64,000 nt of DNA from Lingula anatina (Eukaryota; Brachiopoda; Lingulata; Lingulida; Lingulidae): NCBI RefSeq assembly GCF_001039355.2, contig NW_019773514.1:205498-269497 (forward strand). Direction: 5' to 3'. This document shows positions 33,308 through 46,744 of this stretch, in pieces. Position 1 is the first letter of the stretch; each line of letters starts with the position of its first letter. The translations under genes were made by a program, and so were the position numbers. Below the pieces are notes generated by a model, which had not been told where the DNA came from, did no database searches, and worked only from the letters and a program-made list of their open reading frames with translations.

Positions 33308-36300
33308 TCAGAGTTTTGGTTTCATTTTCTCTAATCTCTCCTTTAATTCAGCTCGAAGAAAACGCCGCAGAATTTTCCCGCTCCCAGTTTTAGGGATCGA
33401 CTTCACAAATACCACTCCACCCCGCAAACGCTTGTAAGGAGCCAACTTTTCTGAAAATGTGGTAAAAGTTGAGAGCAGTGGGAACTTTTTTGAAGATGTT
33501 TAGATCGGTGCCAAAAGTCCATACATGAAATACATACAAACTGCAATTCGTACTTTTTAAAGTTTTAAGAAATTATAAGCTCTTCAAATTTTTTTATCTG
33601 ATACTGAATGAGAAATCCAAATTGAAATTATCAAATATACATATATTATTTCATGTAACGTTTTCCCGTGTATTAATAATATTTATAAAAAAATCAAAGG
33701 ATAAAATAAAAGAGAAAAGGAAAGGAAACACATTTTTGAAACTTAAAAACAATTAAAGATTGGAAGGGGCTAATTATAACAGTGACCCACGTGTAGGAGG
33801 TCAGCGTAATTTTACCTGCCAAGAAGTCCATGATGTCCCTCTCAGTGGTCATTCTACCAGACTTAAGAACCACAAACGCCATGGGCAATTCTCCAGCCTC
33901 TTGGTCAGGTCGACCCACTACCGCCGCGTCTTCTACCGCTGGGTGGGTTACCAAGACGCCCTCTAGCTCTGCTGGCGCCACCTAGTCGGCAAAAATCCTA
34001 ATGTAATAATTTTTACATTTAATTTCTTTTTATGTGTGTATTGGAAAGACACTAATTTCAGGTGGCATTTCAGTATTGTCCACAGTGATGTTGGCACTAC
34101 TTGATAGAAGTTGATCAGTTGTCATCCAAAAGTCTTCGGTAAGTGTAACTACGGGGACAAATATAGGCCTATTGTTATAGATAAAACTCAACAGACTCTG
34201 CAGAATACATATCTTTACAACTCTAATTACTATTTATCTACAACAGATCTTGAAGGAAAGATCTTCGTGACACTTGCACGAACTTTCCAGACCATATATG
34301 TCCGTGTAACTACTGCAGTTACATGTACTACAATGCAATTGTGACAAATTGTTCACCTTGGGCATATTTTCAATATATAGCGCAGATTCTTTCTATTCAG
34401 ATGTATTCCCAATTGCATTTAAGCATCTGCATCCATTTACATCGCAGGGAAAGCTGTATCTATTGTTTACGTTATAACTGGCCACTGGTTTAAGTAGCTA
34501 AGCAGATTGTACACCTTACTTTGCACAAATATGTGTAGGTTCGAGTCGCAGACGCAATTTCCTTATGCCCCTCCTGAAATATTTTTCTTATATTTACCAT
34601 CAGTAACAAGTACAGTAAAAAATTACGTCAAAATCTGTATTCCCTTGCCAAGTAGGTAGCAAATTAAGTCTCTTACCTGGAATCCTTTGAACTTGATCAT
34701 TTCCTTAATGCGATCCTTTATGTATAGGTATTGGTCCTCGTCGTAGTACCCAATGTCACCTAAATTTTACAGAATATAAAAAAGATGAAATGATGAAAAT
34801 GAATAGATAATTATTAATGAATACCGGAACTGTCACCAATTAACGTGGTGCAATTGCCTTAGATTACCAATACGGAGGATCAATAATATAAGATTAATAG
34901 ATTTACCATTACATATTTTCCTTGTTTGCTCGGACAAAAAATTCGAATAACCGGCTGGATTTTTTAAATAAGTGATTACATTAGACCATAGCCGCGCTAA
35001 AAATCCATGTTGACCAATCAGACTGCACAAAATATCCAGACAGACCAATCAGACTTCGCTGAATATCCGGAGTGACTAATCGAACTGACCAGTGTGTATC
35101 CAGCCTTCCTTGTCCAAGGTGGTCGCAGAGTCGGCAGGGTTATTCAAGTAGCCCATGGAAATTTGAGGGCCTCTGAACCATAGTTCGCCATCTTGGTTTG
35201 GACCGAGTTCCTTCCCCGTGCTTGGGTCCACCACCTATAGCAGATACAAGAGAAGTCTTGTACATGTGCAATATTAGGAGCCTAACATAGTTTGAAAATA
35301 GATCACATGTCTCTAACTTAGTAAAAATGACAATCCAAAAAAAGTCAACCAAATAATCAGCATAAAATCATATTAGCATACCGTGTATACATCATAATCT
35401 TAACAGGCAGAAATTGATGTTGTTCTCATAAAAATATATCGCGGGCAGTTTACATGCATTAAATTTTGTCAATGATACACTTTGAATGTAATTCTTTATT
35501 GTTTATAGTGTTATATATATGATTCAATGGGTTTTGTTATCTAGGACTGGGTTCCCATGCCTAGATCGATCCATCTGGATCGGTCTAACTCTCTGGGGAG
35601 TCTCACTAAATTGCTATCAACTTAACCTTTATAGTCTGTCACGCCTACCGAATCAGCTATGGGGTAAAAACGATTACCCCCTAACAGCTTTACAAGGTGT
35701 GATAGACATTTAAGCTGGTTAAGTTGATAGCAATTTAGTGAGACTCCCCAGGGAGATAGATCGATCCAAATATCTGTGGGAATGGTCCCTAAATCTTGTA
35801 TTACACCACTACGTACATGAACGGTACTAGTAAGTTCTCATTTACCTTACACTCTGTATTTGGGACTAAAACTCCAGACGCTCCTGGTCGCCTTAAGTGT
35901 CTTGACAGTGGGGGTAAAGAGCAGAAACCACCTGCCTCTGTTAACCCATAAGCTAAATATACAATAGGTTATAATGGCACATTTTAAGGAGTAAATGCAT
36001 GCACCTGGTGAAATCCTACTCTATTTTAACCCAGTTAATGTTGAAATAATTTGAGACCTGTATGTTTGAGTGAATAATTCCATCGTCATGTAACAATCAC
36101 ATTCAATCAAAATGAACACCACAAATGTTGTGTCACTCATATTCATAAATGAACACCACTAATATATCATTTAAAGGAACGAGATTAAAAAGGAAAGAAA
36201 AACGCATGTTTCAAATCAAGAAACGTTCGCATCTGATGCGTTCCTCCAAGACATGAAAGCCATAAAGTGTCGCCACCTTGTGTCACACTACACGTCCCAA

Positions 36301-38546
36301 GACGCGCCTCTAGTTCCTCTTCTGAATCCCTTTTCAGCGGGGCTGCTGCTGACATGATGGTTTCCACACAAGATAGGTCGTATTTTTCCACACCGGGGTG
36401 CTTGGCCATCCTAATGACTATAGGGGGCGCCGCAAACAGATACCGGATCTGGGAATAATTTTAAAGCAGGTGGTCAATCCATGTTACAGGTAAATACTGT
36501 ATTTACCAGCTGTTAATGTTAGTACTTGTGCGTCGTAATTTCCCCATGTGTGTGCGCTACTACTTTTATAACTAATATATATTTAGTAACGTTGTTATAA
36601 TTTTTTTTTCACATCAGCATGTTATTATAAATGAACTTACTTTGTACTTTTCAATAGCGGCCAGGAAGTCTTCAAAATCGAATTTTCGCATGCATACAAT
36701 TGTCTGTTTGAATTTGATCGTTCTGAGATTGATGGCAACTAAACCAAAGCCATGGAAGAAAGGAAGATACCCCAAGACAAAATCTACCCCAGGGCGTCCG
36801 GTGTATATAAAATCTCTGAAATGTTTGTTTTACATTTTTAATCTCTAAAATAAAATTACATATAAGGCTGAATACCTGTTCAAAAGTCTGTGGATGTGGC
36901 ATGAAATATGATCACCAATAATATGAATAATAAGTAATGCGTTGTATGCTGATGGGTGCAAACTGACGTACAGAATAATCAAAAACATTATAGAAAATAC
37001 AAATAATGGTATGAGGGTATATATTATGTGTGGTCAATGAAAATGTCCACCAAGTAACAATAAACCGTTGCCTACTATACAAACTTTGTTGTTTAAAAGG
37101 TCTACCTCATCTGCAAGAGATTGGCAACAATATTGTAGTGCGTGATCATCACACACTTGGGAGGGCCTGTCGTGCCACTGGAAAATGGGAGGAATGCGAC
37201 ATCTTGCGGCGAGATGTTGACGTCATCAGGGAAGGCAGAACCGTCGTCATTTAGAAGTTCGGTGAATGGGCTGCATCCCTGGGCGCTGCCCAATACGTAC
37301 ACAGCCTAATAAATAAGATAAATGAACCGCGAATGAATGAAGATAAATGAACCGCGTAGACACATTGTGGGCTATGGGCTTATTAAGCCTCATTTCAGTA
37401 AGAGGTAACGAGATAGGGAGAGTTACCGACCTTTATTCCAGTTGCAGCTGCAACTCTGACAGTCTTCTCCGCACACTCTGGAACTGTGACCATGTACTGC
37501 ACCTGCGCAAGTTTTATCTGCTTTTCGATTTCTTCTTTTTACGGAAAAGGGAAATATATTGTATTAATATTCTCAGACTCTTGTAACTGAATATAAACAA
37601 AATAAGAAACATGATGGTAACCTCTCTGTCTTTGCAGTGTTACTTAAACTCATGTACAATTATCAATAAATGACATCCATTTTGTCACCAGATATAAAAG
37701 GCATGGTAACCAAGTACAAAGATCTCAGGCAAAGAAAACAATTAAGAAAGCATTAACCTGGTTCTTACCTGGTGTGCATTGCGGATTAGCGGTTGTAATG
37801 ATCCCTCCCACAGCAAGAGTTCCCAGTAATACTAAGGGAAACTCGGGAACGTTCGGACAACATATACACAATACGTCTCCTTTTCGAAAGCCATTTCGGG
37901 TTAGCGCGCTGCCAATGGATCTCGTGTGGTGTCTGACGTCACCGTACGTATATTTAATGTCACTTTCGGAGTCGAGCTGTCAAAAGAAGAACTCGTTCAA
38001 GGAGATAAGGGGATAGTGGATATATAACCCGTAGGGAGGAAAAGGTGTGTGTGTGTGTGTGTGTGTGAACGTGTGTGAATCGCTGAGCAGTAGAAAATTG
38101 GATTACACATGTAACACCATGTGGTAAAGCAATGTCAATGTAAATCTTAAAATATGCTGATCCTTAATTTTCATATGTATAATATTACAGGGTACAGTAC
38201 TAAATAACACCGGTAGGCCTCAACAGATTATTTTGCAAACCGCAACCTGTTTAACTACTTTCCTTTTCTTTTAATGGAACTATGATTCTGAACTTCCTTT
38301 TTCAATCAGCAAAAAAACTACAAGGAGCACACACCAGTCGAAACACAAGAGAGATTCGTCACACCACACTGGGTCAATCATGAAAATCTGATTTAAAAAC
38401 TGGCTTTCAAAATCTGCAACCCAGAGAGAAAGAGAGAGACTTACCACTGCTATAAATTCTTCGTACTTGTCAACATCAGCCAGCAGAAAGTCCGTTATGG
38501 AGACCCACGGTATACGCACATCGGGAAGACGGCTCCGAATCCCCAT
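33308..38546 (-). CDS. Acyl-CoA synthetase, luciferase/4CL-like, changed core motifs (ACS-A)
   Basis: Exons are 38445-38546, 37769-37976, 37431-37534, 37106-37305, 36641-36815, 36277-36448, 35846-35952, 35090-35234, 34677-34759, 33816-33981 and 33308-33450; all joins keep frame, 534 residues. It belongs to the ANL (adenylate-forming) superfamily. Motifs in order are [91 protein letters not shown] and PKTGSGKI with the C-domain lysine. Two core positions differ from ACS-B and from the family: PKG is PKC in the phosphate loop, and GYGLTE is AYGLTE. The C-terminus MKPKL fits a weak PTS1 (PKL). Expected reaction: activation of a carboxylic acid to its CoA ester, probably in peroxisomes. Whether the substitutions abolish this cannot be read from the sequence. 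Confidence 0.9.
35544..35789. mobile_element. 246-bp TA-flanked MITE, copy 1 (intron of ACS-A)
   Basis: The inverted termini run about 75 bases and include GGGGAGTCTCACTAAATTGC. They are flanked by TA at 35542-35543 and 35790-35791. A diverged relative lies at about 60739-60953. It sits in the intron between ACS-A exons 7 and 8. Confidence 0.75.
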
Positions 38547-38820
38547 GTTAAGCCGAACTCACACTTACTACTACAACTTTGTGAATTACTGTATATCTTC
38601 CCCTTACACAACGCTGGTTGTGCGTACTGTCCAAATAAAAGTACGGAACAGTTGTCGAAGCTGTTGAACACGGATGGCCTTGAATAACTCCGCCTGTACA
38701 GTACAAGTCGCTTGAACAGATTGGTTGAAGATATTTTTTAAAAAGAACTTTACCTTTTCGACGCTCTAGTAAAGCAGTCATGCGGTGAATCGTTTCAAAT
38801 GCATGGACAGAGAGCATCAT
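38547..38820 (-). other. 5'-UTR exons of ACS-A (candidate)
   Basis: A donor at about 38753 (CGAAAAG then gtaaagttc) and an acceptor at about 38698 (tgtacag) frame a short intron, and the following exon continues to the ATG at 38546. An upstream ATG at 38820 opens a frame that would stop just before the main start, so I treat it as a uORF. ACS-B has the same layout (acceptor ttctacag near 45424). Confidence 0.4.
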
Positions 38821-39488
38821 TGTCTGATCATGACTGCATAAAAAATTTACAACGCCGTTATTTATATATTATTATCTAAACACGTGCAGGTATTAAGTAA
38901 TTTAGACTGCACAGTCCTTCACATAATCCCACAAGTTTCCACTGATTCGACTCTGGTCTGGGTTTACTGACTTTACTGCCGGCTGGAATGTACCTATTGT
39001 CAAGCAATATCCTGTTTAACCATGTGTGTGTGTGTGTGTGAGTGTGTGTGTGTGACTTGTCTTTCCTTTGGTATGAAAGATGTGCGTTCTGTGTCTCTAA
39101 GAACTAATAAGGTAGTATTTTATATCAACATTTATATGCTGTATTCTTATATGCTTTATTTATATGTTATATAAACAAGAATTTGCTCGTAGTTCTCCAA
39201 GCTCCCCGGTACCATTAAGCTATAATTAACCGCGAGATTATAATGTTTTTCATTCATGGTCTGATAACGCCATGTACTGCTGTGTTCGCTACTAGTTGTA
39301 ATTATCAGGGCAATAATCACAACTCAAATGTGGGACTACTGGCAGTATCGTGTCCTCAACCTTGACAGCAAGGACATCAGAATAAAGGTAGTAGATATGT
39401 GCTAGGGCGTCTGCATATTTTATTTACTTTTTTTTTTGGAGGGCGGGGGGTGCTATCAGGGTTATTAATCATCGCTAGGTGGCACCTG

Positions 39489-39526
<38 letters not shown>

Positions 39527-39903
39527 ATACAAATAAAAAAAAATGCGTGTCTCCTACGACTGTACCACGCACGGATGGTGTAACACAATGATGCGATACT
39601 TTGATTAAATTGATCTGACAGATTTCTTTGCAGAAAGTTTGGGTATGTGTGTCATTATGTAGCCCGTAAGAGACAGTTTAGTTCGAGCAAGCAAATGACA
39701 AGTCAATAAACATATTCCCCAACCACAGGGCCATTACTGATTAACTTCAAATATTTAGGAAATAATATCTCAGCAGATTATGTTTTCTATGATATGACTA
39801 ATACACAATGATATTTGTCCTTGACATCTGTGGCTCTGTTAATTAGCTTAAATTATCTAAACGTCAGAGCATCCAACCTCTTGGAAGTGCAACGACGAAT
39901 TCC
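38821..39903. other. Intergenic ACS-A 5' flank / ACS-B 3' flank
   Basis: It holds (GT)n at about 39021-39053 and (ACT)n at about 39490-39526. No gene is recognised. Confidence 0.5.
39490..39526. repeat. (ACT)n microsatellite
   Basis: About 12 trinucleotide units between ACS-A and ACS-B. Confidence 0.95.
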
Positions 39904-40236
39904 TCACAGTTTCGCTTTCATTTTTTCAACTCTCTCCCTTAATCCGGCTCGAAGAAAACGCCGCAGAATTTTCCCGCTCTCAGTCTTAGGGATCGACTTC
40001 ACAATTACCACTCCACCCCGCAAACGCTTGTAAGGAGCCACCTTTTCTGAAAATGTGGTCAAAGTTGAGTGCAGTGGGAATTTTTGTTTAATATTTTATA
40101 TCGGTGCCCAATGCCCATGCATGCAATATACATGTACTCGTATATACTGCAAATTGCAAAAATATTGCACTATGACTTAACATCAAATTTTATGTAGCTT
40201 TTGGTTATCTATTAAAAGTATTGACAAAAATGATAA

Positions 40237-40273
<37 letters not shown>

Positions 40274-43200
40274 ACTATATTGAAACTTTAACAATATAGT
40301 ATTGACCGAGTCGGCATGATTATAACCAGCCGAGGTCAGTGCTATTTTACCTGCCAAGAAGTCCATGATGTCCCTCTCAGTGGTCATTCTACCAGACTTA
40401 AGAACCACAAACGCCATGGGCAATTCTCCAGCCTCTTGGTCAGGTCGACCCACTACCGCCGCGTCTTCCACCGCTGGGTGGGTTACCAAGACACTCTCTA
40501 GCTCTGCTGGCGCCACCTAGTCAGCAAAAAAAAAATATATATTCCGACGTTTTAAAATTTAAGAGAGTATGTGACACATATACAGAATGCCGGATAATGA
40601 TTTACACATCACAGCACACAAATTGGTAGTTCGTTATGTACATGTAAATGTTGAGATTTAAAAACTACGTCCTTATGCTAGTTTTGGTCACGGCTCTAGC
40701 CTTTTACCTGGAACCCTTTGAACTTGATCATCTCCTTAATACGGTCTTTGATATATAGGTACTGATCCTCGTCGTAGTGTCCAATGTCACCTAAATTTAA
40801 CAGAAAAATGAATACTTGAAGTGACAAAATTAGATTAATATAAAAAAAAATACAGTAGCCAGTTCACATTGGTCCCCTCTTGAAAAAAGAAGTCTGACTA
40901 ACTGAATCACAGTTCTAAAGCGTACCAAATGGTAGGCCTACAGTTCGCCATTATAAAATAGGCCTACCATTAAACGCCACGCATTGGGGGGGGGAGTCGG
41001 CTTTGCATCCGCGGACCACCCCTTAAAATAATCTGGATCCACCCCTGGGCCAGAAATAGGTTTACTTAAGCGTAATTAGATTTTTTTTTACTATCCATAA
41101 ATTAATAAGTGGTAAATTAAAAGTTAAATATTTGTCTTGGTGGGGGGCTCATCATTACATCGGTAGCCGGACAGTAGGATAGGCTATAGGCCTATTTTCA
41201 TGTTTTTGTAATTAGGCCTACTGACTGCAAAGGACCCATGCAGGACCAAATATTTCAAATTAGCAGGGAAGGCTGACCGGTGTGTATCCAGCCGTCCTTG
41301 TCCAATGTGGCCGCAGTGGCAACAGGATTATTCAAGTAGCCTATGAAAACTTGAGGGCCTCGGAACCATAGTTCGCCATCTTGGTTTGGACCAAGTTCCT
41401 TCTTCGTGATGGGGTCCACCACCTGTGTAGAATATGGTCATATGTCAAGGACGCGTGCAAAGAAAGAAACATTTTGTCATTATAAGCATTGTTTGAAGAC
41501 GGATCACATATTACAATGTATATCTCTAACGCTGTAACAGTAGGGAAATGTGAACAATGTGAGAAATGTTTAACAAATTAATAGTAGGCCTATATATCTC
41601 TTGAGCGTGCTTTGTGTATATAATTTTCATAACCTTTGCAGGCAGAAGTTGACGTTTCCGCTTTTCGCTTGTATTGTGAGCTTTTATGCATTGAAATTAG
41701 AAAAGATATACTTTGTATCTTATTCCTTGTTGGTATATAGGCCCTACATGTACTCGCGCAGAATATCTCGGGAAGCTTCGATGCATGTCCAAATCTCTTG
41801 TAAGTATACGTATACGCTCGGTACGAGTACTAGTAAGTTAACCTCATTCACCTTACACTCTGTATTTGGGACTAAAACTCCAGACGCTCCTGGTCGCCTT
41901 AAGTGTCTTGAAAGTGGTGGCAAGGAGCAGAAAGGACCAGTTTCTGTTAATCCATAACCTTAAAATACAATACGTCATAACGGTATGTGTTATGGAGTAA
42001 TTATCACATGCGATCCCATTGCGTTTTACTTTGAACAGTTAAAATTTAAATCCGAGACCTGTAATAAAGTTTGAGTAGGCCTAAATAGGGCCATCTTTTT
42101 CAGGTAACAATTAAATTCTATCAAAATAATTACCACAAATATTGGGTCTCTTATTAATCCATAAATTAACATCACGAATAATAAGGAACAAAAAAAAAAA
42201 AAAAAAAAAAGAAGAAAAATTCATCTGACAGAGAAATATTCGCAACTGGTACATTCCCCAAAAGCCTGAAGGCTAAAGTGTCGCCACCTTGTGTCAGACT
42301 ACACGTCCCAAGACGCGCCTCCAGTTCCTCTTCTGAATCACTCCCCAGTGGGGCTGATGCTGACATGATGGTTTCCACACAAGATAGGTCGTATTTTGCC
42401 ACACTGGGGTGCTTGGCCATCCTAATGACAATTGGAGGCGCCGCAAACAGATACCGGATCTGGGAATAATTTTAAAGCAGGTGGTCAATCCATGTTACAG
42501 GTAAATACTGTATTTTCCAGCTGTTAATATTAGTACTTGAGCGTAGTTATGTACTAGTGCAGGTATGTTTTCACTATTACTTTGGTATGACAATCACTGA
42601 ACGTGTACTGCAAATTTACACTGTAGTAGCATTTTGATATCATTGATAATTTCTGTTGTATGTTCTCAAACTTCTTCATTTATGTCTTTTTTAGAATACA
42701 GAATTATCTTAATGTCAAAAGCAATTTCTAAGTTGACCATCTCCCCTCACATTTGGTGTTCGTCCACAGATTAGCCTGACGGTATCTTCGTTGATGTTCT
42801 CATGTAATCGTAGATGACCAATCAAATTATCTGATTTTCTCGTGTGAAATGTGAGCTTTATCTTTTTGGTCATCGTGGCCATGTGTGTCAAGATAATAAC
42901 GTCATTAACCACCATGGTTGTAAGCAATCATTATCAGCGACAACTTAACCCGTTTTAAGATAAAAACAATTAGTAATTCTGCAATAATTTTTTCCACATT
43001 AGTATAATTATTATGTGCGCTTACTTTGTACTTTTCAATAGCGGCCAGGAAATCTTCAAAGTCGAATTTTCTCATGCATACAATTGTCTGTTTGAATTTG
43101 ATCGATCCGATATTGATGACAAGTAAACCAAAGCCATGGAAGAAAGGAAGATACCCCAAGACAAAATCTACACCAGGGCGTCCGGTGTATATAAAATCTC

Positions 43201-45306
43201 TGAAATGATATTTTCAATTCTTTTCAATCTCAGAAATGAAATTTCATATTAGTTTTTTTTACTGTTTCGAAGTGTTACGTGATAATCAGTTATGGGAGAA
43301 TTAAGGAGCACATTTTTAATGCTGATAGATGCAATCTGACAGGAATAATCAAAAAGACAAGGATGATGAAAATTGCCAATGATCTAATGCTTGTAGGCCT
43401 ACTAGGCTACGTGTAAGTTTGTATGCTCGTTATGTTATATATTCATATGTAGTTTTTATCAATGATAATTCCCTCTTAACAATAAAAAACGTAGTCAACG
43501 ATACAATCAGTGTTATTTTAAAGGTCTACCTCGACTGCAAGAGATTGGCGACAATATTGTAGTGCGTGAGCATCACACCCTTGGGCAGGCCTGTCGTGCC
43601 ACTGGAAAACGGGAGGAGTGCGACATCTTGCGGCGAGATGTTGACGTCATCAGGGAAGGCAGAACCGCTGTCATTTAGAAGTTCGGTGAATGGGGTGCAT
43701 CCCTGGGCGCTGCCCAATACGTACACAGCCTAATGAGAGAAAAAATGGATGAATGAACCGCATGTACCCCTGGGCCCCGTAACTGTAAAGCATCGCGTAT
43801 TGCGAATAGCGATATCACATAGAGGCTACAATGTAGGCTATTATAGTATGGGCGGTCGCAATGCGCGGTGCTTTCAAGTTACGGAGCCCTGATTTGTGAA
43901 CTTACGCGCACTAAGTAAAAGTGGTGAGAAATCGGGAATGAGTGTGAGAGGGAGAGAGAGGGAGACTCCAAGAGAGAGAGAGAGAGAATGAGAAACCTTT
44001 ATTTCAGTTGTAGCAGCAACTCTGATGGCCTTCTCTGCACACTCAGGCACTGTGATTATATACTGCACATGCGCAAGATTCATTTGCTTTTCCAGTTCTT
44101 CTATTCATAGAAAAAATGGGCAAAGTTGCATTAAAACTCTTGTAGGCCTACGTTGTACCTAACGACAATACATGAATAGAATAAGTAAGAACCATGATGA
44201 CAAACTGCCTTTCGCTGCATTATTTATTCAACATGCATACAACCATGAATAAAGAACAGCTATTTTGTAACCAGATGCATATTAAGCACGTTATCTCTAT
44301 AACAGCAGAAAAGATCTAAGACAAAAAAAATTAAGCAAGTATCAGCCGCGGGCACTGAGTCTTACCTGCTGTGTACTGTGGGTTACAAGTGGTAACGATC
44401 CCACCCACAGCAAGAGTTCCCAGTAATACTAAGGGAAACTCCGGAACGTTCGGGCAATATATACACAGCACGTCTCCCTTTCGAAAACCCTTACGGGTGA
44501 GCGCGCTGCCGATGGACCTCACGTGGTTTCTGACGTCACCGTACGTATATTTGATGTCACTTTGGGTGTCGACCTGATAAAAGAAGCTCGTGTTCAAATT
44601 CAAATGAAAAGTTAAACTGAAGGATATACATGTAACATCAGATTAGGGTTCATTTGCAAGTCGATACGGGTTTGATTATTTTCCCTTTCTTTCACTGAAA
44701 CTATAATTCTGTACATCTCTTTCAATAAGTGAAAAAATAGATAAATTAACAAATAAATAAATGAACACATTTCCTGATTTTGATATGGCCCTTTGTGCTC
44801 TTTTAATACATTTTTAAAAAGTTTCGATCAAAGGAGTACAACGGTCTGAACACAAGATGGTTTTCTGCCACACCGGGTCAATCAAGAAAATCTTATGTAA
44901 ATACTACTGGCTTTAAAAATATGCAACGCATTTATAAAGTAAATATATAAAATCACTACCGTACGGGTTACAGGGGTACGTTCGTGTACGCCATCTCACG
45001 AAAATACCCTAGGTACGACATGATGTAGTAACAAAACGGTGACTGCTTAACTACTGATATTCGAAAAACTGCGCTCTCTTTCTCTCTCTTCCTCCCCTTC
45101 TCTCTCTCTCTAAGAATGTGTGTGTGTGTGTGTGTGCGCGCGTGCGTGTGTGTGCTCGCGCGCGCGAGAGAGAGAGAACGAGCGAGAGAGACAGCAACAC
45201 TTACCACTGCTATAAAGTCTGCATATTTGTCTACATCAGCCAGCAGAAAGTCCGTTATGGAGACCCACGGTATACGAACATCGGGAAGACGACTCCGAAT
45301 CCCCAT
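39904..45306 (-). CDS. Acyl-CoA synthetase, luciferase/4CL-like (ACS-B)
   Basis: Exons are 45205-45306, 44366-44573, 43997-44100, 43530-43729, 43025-43199, 42288-42459, 41852-41958, 41278-41422, 40708-40790, 40351-40516 and 39904-40046, in frame throughout, 534 residues. The canonical adenylate-forming motifs are intact: [15 protein letters not shown] (phosphate loop), [44 protein letters not shown] and PKTESGKI with the catalytic lysine. The C-terminus KAKL gives AKL, a good peroxisomal PTS1. The N-terminus ([13 protein letters not shown]) has no signal peptide. The likely role is ATP-dependent activation of a fatty or aromatic acid to its CoA thioester. The exact substrate cannot be told from sequence, since 4CL-like, medium-chain and luciferase-like enzymes share this pattern. 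The donor of exon 3 (AAAG then gtttct) is weak but is the only one that keeps frame. Introns hold a long A-tract and a MITE. Confidence 0.92.
40985..41050. repeat. Short dispersed repeat (GGCGGATCC type), inverse copy
   Basis: GCATCCGCGGACCACCCC with ATCTGGATCCACCCCTG. It is related, inverted, to 14147-14222. Confidence 0.45.
43773..43888 (+). mobile_element. 116-bp MITE, GGCCCCG family, copy 2 (intron of ACS-B)
   Basis: The ends are GGCCCCGTAACTGTAAAGC and, inverted, GGCTCCGTAACTTGAAAGC, with CTG on both sides. It shares AGCATCGCGTATTGCGAAT with the element at 24427-24574 in opposite orientation. The matching ACS-A intron does not contain it. Confidence 0.75.
43955..43987. repeat. (GA)n simple repeat after the ACS-B exon 3 donor
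   Basis: An interrupted GA/CT tract adjoining the weak donor at 43996/43997. Confidence 0.9.
45075..45191. repeat. Compound CT / GT / CG / GA simple repeat, ACS-B intron 1
   Basis: About 115 bases of dinucleotide runs ending roughly 13 bases from the exon 1 donor at 45204. Confidence 0.9.
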
Positions 45307-45798
45307 GTTGAGCAGAACTTACTATAATTAGTACAACAGGTTGACTTATACCATCCTCGTACACAAAGCAGTCCACGCACTAGTATAGAACAGTCGTTGA
45401 AGCTGTTGAACACGGATCCACCTGTAGAAGTTGTTTGGACAGACTGTTCAAGATGTTTTTTAAAAAAATGCAGTACTTTTTCAGTTTGTCTTACAACTGT
45501 AAGATCGACGCCCTGATAAAGCAGTCTCGCAGCGAATGACTTCATATGAACTTAGAACGGTCATCATTGTCTGATCTTGTCGGCATAGCAATTTAGCAAC
45601 GCCGTAATTTTCATATGAATACATCTTAACTCGTGCAGGCATTTATTAATTTATACATTTGCTTATACTAGGTCCGTATATTTCAGAGCGCAGCAATTTT
45701 ATTAACAGAATTGGCATTAAACAAGCACCTAGGCCTTCCTACCACACACTTTCACAACTTTCCAATGAATTGAGAAGGGTTCAGTTAGCATGTCCATG

Positions 45799-45977
45799 CA
45801 GACCCGTAGCCAGCAACAAGTTTTTTTTAGTTCAGAAAAAGTGGGCCTTTTACCATGAATTCTTTCGTGCACCTAGATAAAATTTTAGCCAGAGGGGACC
45901 TTTTCCCGACAAAAAGGGGACTCTTTCGACCCCCCCCCCAAAAAAAAAAAAAAAAAAAAAAAAACTGGCTACGGGCA
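45799..45977. mobile_element. hAT-like MITE (CCGTAGCCAG family), copy 1
   Basis: It begins CAGACCCGTAGCCAGC, ends GGCTACGGGC, and shares the interior (AAAAAGTGG.CCTTTTACC, GAGGGGA.CCTTTTCCCG) with the inverted copy at 53513-53673. It has an internal poly-C/poly-A tract. Confidence 0.65.
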
Positions 45978-46739
45978 CGAAGCCCGAATAATTTATCCTT
46001 GTGGCAAGCAATATCCTGCTTCAACCTTTAATGGATATATTTTACATATATTAGTACAGCCCGATATGTTCTGTGGTGTCTCAGAAAACTAGTTTATTAG
46101 TAACAGTTGCGCATACATGTATACATTTTAGGTAACAACCCTTAAAAGTAAAGCACATGTATTTACTCCATCCTCGCTTTTTTCGTGCGCAACTTATGTG
46201 ACTTTTCTTTGTTATGAAAGATGCGCCTTTTGCGTCCCTTAGAAGTAATGCTGTGGTTGCTTTATATCTAGAATTTAAATGATATAAACAAGAACACAAA
46301 ACGCTCGTAACACGTAACCCTCCAAGCTCCCCGGTACCATTACGCTATACCTATAACCTCAAATAAGATAACACGCAGAATGCTATATCATTCATGGTCT
46401 GATAACGTCACGTACTGTTGTGTTCGCTACTAGATACATCTATCAAGGCAATAATCACACCGCAAATTTATGGCTTCTGGCACAGCAATTATTGTGTCCC
46501 CAATCTTGTTAGCAACGACATCCGAATGAGAAAGTAGATACTGTATATATTAGGGCGTCTGCATATTTTATTGACTTATTTTAAAGGTGTTATATATCTG
46601 AGTCATTTACCATCACTTCGCTAGGTGACACCTGAATACTATATAAAAGCCTAAAATCAATTTGACACGCTTGGATATTACAAAAGCCTAAAACCATAAG
46701 GTCTCAAGTGGCGGACAAAAACCAAGTTACACAGGGATG
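45978..46739. other. 5' flank of ACS-B
   Basis: Homologous to 39.05-39.48 kb upstream of ACS-A. No coding sequence seen. Confidence 0.5.
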
Positions 46740-46744
46740 GCATG

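Larger units (their letters stand above)
33241..39720 (-). repeat. ACS tandem-duplication unit, copy A
   Basis: Exons, introns and about 1 kb of 5' flank align with copy B (about 39850-46930). In the flanks, CTCCAAGCTCCCCGGTACCA and CATTCATGGTCTGATAACG occur at about 39200-39270 and again at about 46320-46410. Confidence 0.75.

Noticed and set aside
38548-38820. Coding N-terminal extension of ACS-A from the ATG at 38820
   Set aside because: After the predicted splice the frame runs into a stop just before the main ATG; ACS-B does not conserve the extension.
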